The notes under the pieces: model-generated
What the model was told of the DNA's origin: nothing
What the model saw: the letters and a program-made list of their open reading frames with translations, nothing else
The model's database searches: none
Program-made: the position numbers and the translations under genes
Assembly (NCBI RefSeq): GCF_014650915.1
Contig: NZ_BMVW01000007.1
Coordinates: 62,001 to 126,000, forward strand
From: Streptomyces poonensis
Lineage (GTDB): Bacteria > Actinomycetota > Actinomycetes > Streptomycetales > Streptomycetaceae
Direction of reading: 5' to 3'
Length of the DNA: 64,000 nt
Shown here: positions 33,170 to 41,084 of the stretch, one piece after another
How positions within the stretch are numbered: position 1 is the stretch's first letter
How the letters are laid out: the number at the start of each line of letters is the position of its first letter

Positions 33170-34360
33170 ATGAAGCACCGCATCGTCGTCCTCGGCGCCG
33201 GATACGCCGGGGCTTTCGCCGCCGGGAACCTGGCCCGCCGGCTCTCCCCCGCCGACACCGAGATCACCGTCGTCAACGCCGAGCCGGACTTCGTCGAGCG
33301 GATGCGGCTCCATCAGCTCGCGATCGGTCAGGACCTCCCCTCGCGCAAGCTCGCCGACGTCTTCGCGGGCACCGGGGTGCGGCTGCGCCTGGCGCGCGTC
33401 ACCGGCGTCGACCCCGAGCGCAGGGCTGTCGCGGTGACCGGTGAGGACGGCGACGGCGAGCTCGCGTACGACACGCTTCTCTACGCGCTCGGCAGCTCCG
33501 TCGCCCACCATGGCGTCCCCGGCGTGGCCGAGTACGCCTTCGACGTGACCGGCCGGTCCTCGGCGCTGCGGCTGCGCGAGCGCCTGGCCGGCCTGGGCGA
33601 GGGCGGCACCGTACTGGTCGTCGGTGAGGGGCTGACCGGCATCGAGACCGCTACCGAGTTCGCCGAGGCCCGGCCCGACCTCTCGGTCGCGCTCGCCGCC
33701 CGCGGGGAGCCGGGCGCCTGGCTCTCCCCGAAGGCCCGCCGCCACCTGCGCCAGGCCTTCGACCGCCTCGGCATCACCGTCCACGAGCACACCGCCGTCG
33801 AAGCCGTCGAGCCGACCCGGGCGATCGCCGCCGACGGTACGTCCATCCCGGCCGACGTGACCGTGTGGTCGGCCGGGTTCGCCGTGCACCCCATCGCGGC
33901 CGCCAGCGGCCTGGAGGTCGCCGGGACCGGCCAGATCGCCGTCGACCGCACCATGCGCTCGGTCTCGCACCCGGACGTCTACGCCGCCGGTGACTGCGCC
34001 TACGCGATCGGCGACAACGGCCGGCCGCTGCCGATGTCCTGCGCCTCGGCCGGCGTCACCAACATGCAGGCGACCGCCGCGATCATCGCGCGCCTGACGG
34101 GCAGCACGGTCCCGACCACCGGGCTGACGTACTTCGGCAACCACATCAGCCTCGGGCGGCGGGACGCGATCATCCAGATGGTGGACGGGGACGCCCGGTC
34201 GAAGTCCTGGTACCTGGGCGGCCGGCCCGCCGCGGGGATCAAGTCGGGCGTGCTCAAGGGGGCCGGGTGGGGCATCGCCCACCCGACCTTCGGCATGCCG
34301 AAGCGCCGGCGCCGCCTGGCCACCGCGCCCGACCGGGCCGGTGTGAGGGCCGCCGCATAG
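33170..34360 (+). CDS. NADH dehydrogenase-like FAD/NAD(P)-dependent oxidoreductase
   Basis: A 396-residue flavoprotein. The FAD dinucleotide fold is VVLGAGYAGAFAAGNLARRL. The NAD(P) fold is near residue 148 (VLVVGEGLTGIETATEFAE). The FAD-closing motif is DVYAAGDCAYA. It resembles type-II NADH dehydrogenases but lacks the C-terminal membrane helix. It is followed 10 nt later by an ECF41-type sigma factor, and this pairing of an oxidoreductase with an ECF41 sigma is recurrent in actinobacteria. AGGAG precedes the ATG. Confidence 0.9.
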   Translation: MKHRIVVLGAGYAGAFAAGNLARRLSPADTEITVVNAEPDFVERMRLHQLAIGQDLPSRKLADVFAGTGVRLRLARVTGVDPERRAVAVTGEDGDGELAYDTLLYALGSSVAHHGVPGVAEYAFDVTGRSSALRLRERLAGLGEGGTVLVVGEGLTGIETATEFAEARPDLSVALAARGEPGAWLSPKARRHLRQAFDRLGITVHEHTAVEAVEPTRAIAADGTSIPADVTVWSAGFAVHPIAAASGLEVAGTGQIAVDRTMRSVSHPDVYAAGDCAYAIGDNGRPLPMSCASAGVTNMQATAAIIARLTGSTVPTTGLTYFGNHISLGRRDAIIQMVDGDARSKSWYLGGRPAAGIKSGVLKGAGWGIAHPTFGMPKRRRRLATAPDRAGVRAAA

Positions 34361-34370
34361 GCTGCTCCGT

Positions 34371-35309
34371 ATGGACGGTGCAGCCATCGATCGGTTCGAG
34401 GCCAGCCGGGGCCGGCTGGCCTCGCTGGCGTACCGGCTGCTCGGCTCGGCCGCCGACGCCGAGGACGCCGTGCAGGACACGTTCCTGCGCTGGCAGGCCG
34501 CGGACCGCGAACGCATCGAGGTGCCGGAAGCGTGGCTGACCAAGGTCGTCACCCATCTCTGCCTCGACCGGCTCCGCTCGGCGCAGGCGCGCCACGAGCG
34601 AGCGGCCGGTGCCTGGCTGCCCGAGCCGCTCCTGGAAGGCGACCCGATGCTCGGCCCGGCCGACACCTTCGAGCAGCGCGAATCGGTGTCCTTGGCCGTA
34701 CTGACCCTCCTGGAGCGCCTCTCGCCGGTCGAGCGGGCCGTCTACGTCCTGCGTGAGGCCTTCTCGTACAGCCACGCAGAGATCGCCCAGATCCTCGACA
34801 TCACCGAGTCCGCGAGCCAGCAGCATGTCCACCGGGCCCGGATCCGGGTCGCCGCCGAGCGCCGCCGCGGCGGCGAGGTGGACCCCGCGTCCGCGCGCCG
34901 GGTCGTCGAGGAGTTCCTCGCCGCCGCCGTGTCGGGGCGCACCGAACGGCTGGTGGCGCTGCTCACCGACGACGTGACGGCGGTCTCGGACGGCGCCGGA
35001 CTGGGCAGGCGGCTGCTGCGGTACACGACGCGCGAGCGGGTCGCCTCCTACGTGCGGGCCGGCTTCAAGCCCACTCCGGCGAAGCGGCGGCTGGCCGGTG
35101 GCTCGCCCGTGTTCCACATCGCGCTGGTCAACGGCTCCCCGGCCGTCGTCGCCGTGATCGAGGAACGGGTCGTGGGCGCCGTGGCGTTCGAGGTGAGCGA
35201 CGGCAGGGTCGCGTCCCTGTGCGGCATCGCCGCCGCGGGCCGGCTCGCGCGCCTCAACGAGGCATGGCGGCGGCACGGATCCGACGCGCCGGTCATCCAC
35301 GCATGGTGA
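34371..35309 (+). CDS. ECF41-type (SigJ-like) sigma factor with C-terminal SnoaL-like domain
   Basis: A 312-residue sigma factor. Region 2 is RGRLASLAYRLLGSAADAED and QDTFLRWQAADR. The linker carries AAGAWLPEPLLEGDP. Region 4 is LLERLSPVERAVYVLREAFSYSHAEIAQIL, then ESASQQHVHRAR. Residues ~185-312 form a SnoaL-like domain (RRVVEEFLAAAVSGRTERLVALLTDDVTAVSDG). In ECF41 sigmas this domain, not a separate anti-sigma, tunes activity. The WLPEPLL motif is the group hallmark. It sits directly behind the oxidoreductase gene, the usual ECF41 target or partner. Confidence 0.92.
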   Translation: MDGAAIDRFEASRGRLASLAYRLLGSAADAEDAVQDTFLRWQAADRERIEVPEAWLTKVVTHLCLDRLRSAQARHERAAGAWLPEPLLEGDPMLGPADTFEQRESVSLAVLTLLERLSPVERAVYVLREAFSYSHAEIAQILDITESASQQHVHRARIRVAAERRRGGEVDPASARRVVEEFLAAAVSGRTERLVALLTDDVTAVSDGAGLGRRLLRYTTRERVASYVRAGFKPTPAKRRLAGGSPVFHIALVNGSPAVVAVIEERVVGAVAFEVSDGRVASLCGIAAAGRLARLNEAWRRHGSDAPVIHAW

Positions 35310-35908
35310 CCGGAGCCACCGGAATCCAGTGACCTGTGTGGGAGCGGCACCCCTGCGGCCCCCGCGCCGCACAGCAGCGCGGGGGCCGAAGCTCGTCACC
35401 TCGTCACCTCGCCGCCGAGCGGGCCGCGTTCTCGCCCACCACGTCATCTTCCACCGGAACCTGATCGGCCGGCGTCGTGGAGTATCTCCGCCTGCGTTGT
35501 CGCACAACGGATGTGGAGTAGCGAGCCGGATGATCCCGGCGTCAACGGTTGTATCGGCAGTACCCCGTACGAGTGGGCCTGTGGGACTCGCTCGTACGGG
35601 GCCCGACGGGTCTGCCCACGGTCCACGCCCATGAGTCGACGCCTGCACACCCACCTCGCCCGCCTCGACGGGACACTGCCCGGCTTCCGGGCGGAAATGG
35701 CCGAAGGGGACATCCTGGCCGAGTCCGGTCACGCCGCACCACGGCAGAACAGCTCACCTCCTCAGGAACGCCGTCGAAGCCGAGGCGCCGACCTCACCGT
35801 CGACTCCCCGCTCGGCAAGCTCCGGCTGGACACCGGCTCACTGCCCGTGGACCCGAAGGCGCCCCACCGGTCCTGAGCCCGCCACAGCACGCCGGTAGGC
35901 TCGAGTAC
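35310..35908 (+). other. 599-bp region without a clear gene; possible relic
   Basis: No intact gene is supported. The stretch 35631-35876 can be read as MSRRLHTHLARLDGTLPGFR and AEMAEGDILAES followed by low-complexity sequence. The first part vaguely resembles the N-terminus of a Uma2-like protein, too short and without its catalytic region. A hairpin (35563-35601) lies in the middle. The last ~30 bp hold the ubiX leader. Confidence 0.4.
35563..35601. terminator. Inverted repeat, possible terminator
   Basis: A perfect 11-bp dyad, CCCCGTACGAG and CTCGTACGGGG, with a 17-nt loop. It lies 250 bp beyond the sigma gene, within otherwise empty DNA; it could terminate transcription or be an operator. 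Confidence 0.5.
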
Positions 35909-36586
35909 GTGAACGCAGGGGAATCGCAGCGTCGGCCTTGGATCGTGGGGGTTTCCGGCGCGTCCGGTACGCCGTATGCCGCTGCGGTGCTGCGTGGGCT
36001 GCTGGATGCCGGGGAGAGCGTCGATCTGGTCGTCAGCCGGGCCTCGCGGCTCACGCTGCTCGACGAGACGGGGATCTCGTTCCGGGACGCGCACTGGCGG
36101 GACGATCTGCGGGAGTGGCTCGCGCGCGGGGCCGACGGGAAGCCGGACGCCTTCCATGACCTGCGTATCGACGACGTACGGCACTGGAGCGCCGGGGATC
36201 TCGCCGCCGGCCCGTCCTCCGGGTCGTACCCCGCCAAGGGCATGCTGATCGTGCCCGCCTCCACCGCCTGTGTCGCCGGGGTCGCCCTCGGGCTCAGCAA
36301 GGACCTGCTGCAGCGCGCCGCGAGCGTCACCCTCAAGGAGCGCCGCCCGCTGGTCGTCGCCGTTCGGGAGACTCCGCTGAACGGGCAGACGCTCAAGCAG
36401 CTCGTCGCCCTCGACGAGGCCGGGGCCGTGGTGCTGCCAGCCTCGCCCGCGTTCTACGCGGGCGCCACCCACATCCAGGACCTGGTGGACTTCGTCGCCG
36501 GGCGGGTGCTGGACGCGGCGGGCGTCGAGCACGGCCTGTACCGGCGGTGGCGGGGGGAGCTGGGCGGGGGCTCCCGTACGAGCTGA
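35909..36586 (+). CDS. ubiX: UbiX-family flavin prenyltransferase
   Basis: A 225-residue enzyme that prenylates FMN to make the cofactor of UbiD-type decarboxylases. Family marks are WIVGVSGASGTPYAAAVLRG (FMN phosphate loop), ASTACVAGVALGLSKDLLQR, LKERRPLVVAVRETPLN and LPASPAFYAGATHIQDLVDF. It starts with GTG. It most likely serves the UbiD enzyme of the menaquinone pathway encoded 10.7 kb upstream. In other streptomycetes, as I recall, this gene directly follows mqnP, so the separation here marks an insertion. Confidence 0.94.
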   Translation: MNAGESQRRPWIVGVSGASGTPYAAAVLRGLLDAGESVDLVVSRASRLTLLDETGISFRDAHWRDDLREWLARGADGKPDAFHDLRIDDVRHWSAGDLAAGPSSGSYPAKGMLIVPASTACVAGVALGLSKDLLQRAASVTLKERRPLVVAVRETPLNGQTLKQLVALDEAGAVVLPASPAFYAGATHIQDLVDFVAGRVLDAAGVEHGLYRRWRGELGGGSRTS

Positions 36587-36610
36587 GTTGCCGGCCCCTC
36601 CATAATTTCC

Positions 36611-36634
36611 GAGCTCCCGAGCTCCCGAGCTCCC
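36611..36634. repeat. Three tandem copies of GAGCTCCC upstream of the Lrp/AsnC gene
   Basis: Three perfect 8-bp units lie in the 130-bp gap between ubiX and the Lrp/AsnC gene, followed by an AT-richer stretch with ACTTCGTAAGACTTCGAA. They may be a length-variable spacer or regulator-binding sites. Confidence 0.7.
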
Positions 36635-36716
36635 CGACCCACTCCGGCAACATTCGAAACACCTCGCAGGACTTCGTAAGACTTCGAACCTCTTCAGCGG
36701 AAGGCAACCGATCGCA

Positions 36717-37175
36717 ATGGACGCGGTGGACAGGCAGCTCATCCAGGCCCTCAGGGAGAACGGCCGCGCCTCCTACGCGGAGCTCGGCCGCCTCGTCGGC
36801 CTCTCCGGGCCCAGCGTCACCGACCGCATCAACCGGCTGGAGGCCGCCGGCGTCATCACCGGCTATCGCGCCACCGTCGACGCCGCCTCGCTCGGCCTCG
36901 GCGTGACCGCCCTCATCGGCATCTCGCTCTCCGACGCCGCCGACCACGAGGACGTGGCCGCCCGGCTGAAGGACCTCAACGAGATCGAGGACTGCTGGTT
37001 CATCGCGGGCGACGACTCGTTCATGCTCAAGGTGCGGGTGTCGGACGTGGACGGGCTGGAGAAGACCATCCGGCGGCTGTCCGGCACGAAGGGGGTGTCG
37101 CGGACCCGCACCACCGTCGTGCTCTCCACCAAGTGGGAGAACCGGGTGGGGGAGCTGCCCGAAGAGGTGCAGTAA
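36717..37175 (+). CDS. Lrp/AsnC family transcriptional regulator
   Basis: A 152-residue regulator. The N-terminal HTH is DRQLIQALRENGRASYAELG and GLSGPSVTDRINRLEAAGVI. The C-terminal RAM domain is LIGISLSDAADHEDVAARLKDLNEIEDCWFIAGDDSFMLKV, with effector-binding glycine/aspartate. It lies between ubiX and mqnE on the same strand, 60 bp before mqnE. Conserved linkage in streptomycetes suggests that it controls menaquinone genes, though that is not shown by the sequence. Confidence 0.94.
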   Translation: MDAVDRQLIQALRENGRASYAELGRLVGLSGPSVTDRINRLEAAGVITGYRATVDAASLGLGVTALIGISLSDAADHEDVAARLKDLNEIEDCWFIAGDDSFMLKVRVSDVDGLEKTIRRLSGTKGVSRTRTTVVLSTKWENRVGELPEEVQ

Positions 37176-37234
37176 GCAAGCAGTCGGCAGGCGGGGAGTA
37201 CGGTGGGGAAGTCTGTTCGGAGAAAGGTGTGAGC

Positions 37235-38398
37235 ATGGACGTCGGGCTCAAGCGCGAGCTGGAGGACAAGGTCCGGGCCGGTGAGCGGCTGACCCGCGAG
37301 GACGGCATCGCGCTGTACGAGTCGGACGACCTGGCCTGGCTCGGCGGCCTCGCCCACGAGGTGCGGACGCGGAAGAACGGCGACGTCGTTCATTTCAATG
37401 TCAACCGGCATCTGAACATGACCAATGTGTGCACGGCCTCGTGCGCGTACTGCTCCTTCCAGCGCAAGCCGGGGGAGAAGGACGCCTACACGATGCGCAT
37501 CGAGGAGGCGGTCCGGCTCGCCAAGGCGATGGAGGGCGAGAACCTCACCGAGCTCCACATCGTCAACGGGCTGCACCCGAACCTGCCGTGGCGTTACTAC
37601 CCGCGGTCGCTGCGCGAGCTGAAGGCCGCCCTGCCGGACGTCTCGCTGAAGGCGTTCACGGCGACGGAGATCCACCATTTCGAGACGATCTCCGGGATGA
37701 GCGCCTCCGAGATCCTCGACGAGCTCATCGACGCGGGTCTGGAATCCCTCACCGGCGGTGGTGCCGAGATCTTCGACTGGGAGGTCCGGCAGCACATCGT
37801 GGACCACCGCACCCACTGGGAGGACTGGTCCCGGATCCACCGCCTCGCGCACGAGAAGGGGCTGAAGACCCCGTGCACGATGCTGTACGGCCACATCGAG
37901 GAGCCCCGCCACCGCGTGGACCACGTGCTGCGGCTGCGTGAGCTCCAGGACGAGACCGGCGGTTTCCAGGTCTTCATCCCGCTGCGCTACCAGCACGACT
38001 TCGTGGACATGAAGGACGGGAAGGTCCGGAACCGGCTGCAGGCGCGGACGCAGATGGCGACCGGGGCCGAGGCGCTGAAGACCTTCGCCGTGTCGCGGCT
38101 GCTGTTCGACAACGTGCCGCACGTGAAGGTCTTCTGGGTCATGCACGGTGTCCAGACCGCGCAGCTCGCGCTGCAGCACGGCGCCGACGACATGGACGGC
38201 TCGGTCGTCGAGTACAAGATCACGCACGACGCGGACAACTACGGCACGCCCAACAAGCTGACCCGCGAGGACCTGCTGGAGCTGATCCGCGACGCCGGGT
38301 TCCGGCCGGTGGAGCGGAACACCCGGTACGAGATCATCCGCGAGTACGACGGTCCGGACCCTGCCCGCCGGGAGTCGCCGCAGCCGATGCGCGTGTGA
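37235..38398 (+). CDS. mqnE: Aminofutalosine synthase MqnE (radical SAM)
   Basis: A 387-residue radical SAM enzyme. The 4Fe-4S cluster cysteines are C66, C70 and C73 (TASCAYCSF), followed by ELHIVNGLHPNLPWRYY, SLTGGGAEIFDW and KTPCTMLYGHIEEPRHRVDH. It joins SAM to 3-enolpyruvylbenzoate (from MqnA) to make aminofutalosine. The ATG at 37235 is favoured over the GTG six bases earlier because AGAAAGG gives it a 7-nt spacing. Transcription probably runs with the Lrp/AsnC gene. Confidence 0.96.
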   Translation: MDVGLKRELEDKVRAGERLTREDGIALYESDDLAWLGGLAHEVRTRKNGDVVHFNVNRHLNMTNVCTASCAYCSFQRKPGEKDAYTMRIEEAVRLAKAMEGENLTELHIVNGLHPNLPWRYYPRSLRELKAALPDVSLKAFTATEIHHFETISGMSASEILDELIDAGLESLTGGGAEIFDWEVRQHIVDHRTHWEDWSRIHRLAHEKGLKTPCTMLYGHIEEPRHRVDHVLRLRELQDETGGFQVFIPLRYQHDFVDMKDGKVRNRLQARTQMATGAEALKTFAVSRLLFDNVPHVKVFWVMHGVQTAQLALQHGADDMDGSVVEYKITHDADNYGTPNKLTREDLLELIRDAGFRPVERNTRYEIIREYDGPDPARRESPQPMRV

Positions 38399-38464
38399 GA
38401 CCGGTTCTGTCCGATCCGTGGGCTTGATTTGTGGCGGGTCCTGTGTAATGCGTACGGTCGTTTT

Positions 38465-38989
38465 ATGTCCCTTACGTTTCAGTTGGACCCGCCCGTCACA
38501 CCCGCACTGCGCGACGGCATCCTCCGGCTGTGGGCCGATGTGTCCAACGCCGGGGGCGCTGTGGGATTCGTGCCGCCGGTCGACCCGGAGGTGATCCGGC
38601 CCGAGCTGGTGAAGCACTTCGTGGCGATGGCCGAGGGGCGTGCCCGGCTGCTCGTCGGGTTCGACGCGGACGGGAACGTGGCCGCCACCGCGTTCTTCAC
38701 CTTCAACACGCACCGCCTGATGACGCACTGGGTGTGGCTGTACACCGTGATGGTGCACCCCGCGCACCAGGGCAAGGGATACGGGCGGGACCTGCTCGCG
38801 GCCGCCGCGGACGCCGCGCGGGGCTTCGAGGGGATCGAGGCCATCCGGCTCACCTGCCGGGGCGGGCTGGGGCTGGAGCGGTTCTACGGGTCCTGCGGGT
38901 ACAAGGAGGTCGGGCGGGTGCCCGGGGCGATCCGGGTCGCGCCGGGGGACGACCGCGACGACATCTTCATGCTGCTGCCCCTCGGCTAG
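38465..38989 (+). CDS. GNAT family N-acetyltransferase
   Basis: A 174-residue acetyltransferase. The acetyl-CoA loop is HPAHQGKGYGRDLLAAAADA, preceded by the core strand WVWLYTVMV and followed by GLGLERFYGSCGYKEVGR. The substrate is unknown. It is transcribed in the same direction as mqnE, 66 bp behind it, possibly from its own promoter. Confidence 0.9.
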   Translation: MSLTFQLDPPVTPALRDGILRLWADVSNAGGAVGFVPPVDPEVIRPELVKHFVAMAEGRARLLVGFDADGNVAATAFFTFNTHRLMTHWVWLYTVMVHPAHQGKGYGRDLLAAAADAARGFEGIEAIRLTCRGGLGLERFYGSCGYKEVGRVPGAIRVAPGDDRDDIFMLLPLG

Positions 38990-39040
38990 CCCCGGGTCGG
39001 CCCTCGGCCAGCCCCCGGGTCGGCCCTCGGCCAGCCCCCC
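38988..39040. repeat. 22/23-bp tandem repeat after the GNAT gene
   Basis: Two units beginning AGCCCC(C)GGGTCGGCCC and ending CTCGGCC, plus a partial third, start at the stop codon of the acetyltransferase gene. The unit may have arisen by duplication of the 3' end, and contains no strong hairpin. Confidence 0.75.
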
Positions 39041-39116
39041 TGAGAGATCGCGGGGGCGCCGTGGTTCACTGGACAGTGCCCCTTTGGCCAGGTTCCGAAC
39101 GGAAGAGTGGATTGAG

Positions 39117-39431
39117 ATGCTCCGCTACACACTGATGCGCCTCGGTATCTTCGTGGGCTGCTTCGTGGTCGTCTGGGGTCTCGTCTACGCCGGTGTCGTC
39201 CCCCGCGGACTCGGCGCCTCCAACGGCGTCTGGATGCTCCTGCTGGCCCTGGTGCTCTCCGCGCCGATCAGCTTCGTGGTGCTGCGCAAGGAGCGTGACC
39301 GGGCCTCCGTGCAGATCGTCCAGCGCGTCGACCGGGCCAAGGCCAACCTCGAGGCCAACCGCAGCCAGGAGGACGTGGCGGACGACGCCGCCCGGTCGAC
39401 GGGCCAGGCGGCTCAGGGTCAGGCCTCGTAG
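39117..39431 (+). CDS. DUF4229 family small membrane protein
   Basis: A 104-residue protein with two helices (LGIFVGCFVVVWGLVYAGVV and GVWMLLLALVLSAPISFVVL) and a charged cytoplasmic tail (RKERDRASVQIVQRVDRAKA, then NLEANRSQED). This is the DUF4229 layout common in streptomycetes next to menaquinone and cytochrome genes. Role unknown. The ATG has a weak GGAAG ribosome site. Confidence 0.85.
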   Translation: MLRYTLMRLGIFVGCFVVVWGLVYAGVVPRGLGASNGVWMLLLALVLSAPISFVVLRKERDRASVQIVQRVDRAKANLEANRSQEDVADDAARSTGQAAQGQAS

Positions 39432-39529
39432 CCGGCCGACGGTCTCCGGCGACTGCCGACGGCTGCTTTCAGCCGCTCCGGTGTGAGCGGAGTCCGTCCC
39501 ACGCCTCCGTGTGCTCGTAATCTGTCCCC

Positions 39530-40195
39530 ATGGGTGCCGTGAAGAGCAAACGGATGCCGCGGGCCGTGCGGGAGCAGCAGATGCTGGACGCGGCCGTGCG
39601 GACCTTCGGGCAGCGCGGGTACCGAGCCGCGTCGATGGACGAGATCGCCGAACTGGCGGGCGTGTCCAAGCCGTTGGTGTATCTGTACCTGAACTCGAAG
39701 GAAGACCTCTTCATCGCCTGCATCCGCCGCGAGGCCAAGGCGCTGACCACGGCCGTACGGGCGGGGGTGCACCCCGGGCTGCCCGCCGACCGCCAGCTCT
39801 GGGAAGGGCTCACGGCCTTCTTCACGCACACCGCGCAGCACCCCGACGGATGGACGGTGCTGCACCTCCAGGCCCGTACGCACGGTGAGCCGTTCGCGGC
39901 CGAGGTGGCCGCGCTGCGGGCGGACATGGTCGCGTTCGTCACCGAGGTGATCGTGGTCGCCGCGCGGGAGGCCCGCCGCGATCCGTCCCTGCCGGAGCGC
40001 GAGGTCGCCGGGCTCGCCGAGGCCCTCGTCGGCGCCGCCGAGTCGCTGGCCGCCTGGGCCAACGCCACCCCGGGCGTCACGGCCCGGCAGGCGGCGGCGA
40101 CGCTGATGAACTTCGCGTGGGCCGGTCTCGGCGAGCTGATGGGGGGCCGTCCCTGGGCGGCGCCGAGCGGGGCGGAGGCCGTACCGGCCGGGTAG
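39530..40195 (+). CDS. TetR family transcriptional regulator
   Basis: A 221-residue regulator. Residues ~15-60 form the HTH (REQQMLDAAVRTFGQRGYRA, then SMDEIAELAGVSKPLVYLYL). The rest is a helical ligand-binding domain. It is convergent with the MaoC-like gene (19 bp apart) at the edge of the fadA/fabG/htdX-like lipid cassette, and is the best local candidate for binding the TTAC-GTAA dyads in that promoter. Confidence 0.93.
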   Translation: MGAVKSKRMPRAVREQQMLDAAVRTFGQRGYRAASMDEIAELAGVSKPLVYLYLNSKEDLFIACIRREAKALTTAVRAGVHPGLPADRQLWEGLTAFFTHTAQHPDGWTVLHLQARTHGEPFAAEVAALRADMVAFVTEVIVVAAREARRDPSLPEREVAGLAEALVGAAESLAAWANATPGVTARQAAATLMNFAWAGLGELMGGRPWAAPSGAEAVPAG

Positions 40196-40214
40196 ACCCT
40201 CGCCGTTCAGCCGT

Positions 40215-41081
40215 TCAGCCGTTCAGCCGGCGTACTTCTCCGAGGACGTGCAGCCGCTGCCGCTCGCCGCCGCCGAGCAGCGCGAAGCGCGTGCCGTCCG
40301 CCGCGTACGTCACCGTCGCCGGCAGCGGTACCGGTGCCCGGAACTCCGCGCGGACGAACGCCGCCTCCGGAGTGCCGTGCTCGGCGAGACAGCGCGCCAC
40401 CGTCCACATGCCGTGCGCGATGGCCCGGGGGAATCCGAAGAGGCGGGCCGTGAGCGGGTGCAGGTGGATGGGGTTGCGGTCACCGGAGGCCGCGCCGTAG
40501 CGCCGCCCGAGGCCGCCGGGCAGCCGCCACTCCGTGACGGCGGGCGGCAGGCCGGGGGACGGGGGCGTGCTCCGCCCGGGCGGGGGAGCGGTGGTCCGGT
40601 GGCGGGCCAGATACGTGCTGCGCGACTCCCAGACGAGGCCGCCGTCCGCCCGTACCTCGGTCACCACCGTCGCCTCGGTGCCGCGCCGGTGCGGCACCAG
40701 TCCGGCGATGTGCACGGTGAGCTCGTACGTCCCGGAGGCCGCCAGGGAACGGTGCCGCTCGATCTCGATGGACGTGTGGACCAGGCCGAGCAGGGGGAGC
40801 GGGAAGTCCCGGCGGCTCATCAGCGCCATGGCCGGCGGGAAGCCCAGGACGTGCGGGTACGTGACCGGCAGCGTGCCGTCCCCGGCCGGGAACCCGCACA
40901 CCCGCTCGTACGCGGCGAGGCGCGCCCGGTCGGCGCGTACGCCGGGCAGGACCAGCCGGGCGCGCGGGAAGCCGGCGTCGGGGCGGGGGCGCCTGAAGGG
41001 GGAGAGCAGGGCCCCGCGCGCGAGCAGCGGCGCGAGCGCGGGGGAGGAGGCGAGCACCGTGGCATCGGTGGGGACGGTCAT
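40215..41081 (-). CDS. MaoC-like (R)-3-hydroxyacyl dehydratase, HtdX type
   Basis: A 288-residue double-hotdog protein. The hydratase motif is YGAASGDRNPIHLHPLTARLFGFPRAIAHG. The N-terminal half has the degenerate repeat LPVTYPHVLGFPPAMALMSR. Enzymes of this shape interconvert (R)-3-hydroxyacyl and enoyl thioesters. It follows the FabG4-like gene after 3 nt, the same order as fabG4-htdX in mycobacteria. With the divergent thiolase, the cassette could run acyl-chain elongation or oxidation. Confidence 0.9.
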   Translation of the reverse strand: MTVPTDATVLASSPALAPLLARGALLSPFRRPRPDAGFPRARLVLPGVRADRARLAAYERVCGFPAGDGTLPVTYPHVLGFPPAMALMSRRDFPLPLLGLVHTSIEIERHRSLAASGTYELTVHIAGLVPHRRGTEATVVTEVRADGGLVWESRSTYLARHRTTAPPPGRSTPPSPGLPPAVTEWRLPGGLGRRYGAASGDRNPIHLHPLTARLFGFPRAIAHGMWTVARCLAEHGTPEAAFVRAEFRAPVPLPATVTYAADGTRFALLGGGERQRLHVLGEVRRLNG

Positions 41082-41084
41082 CGC

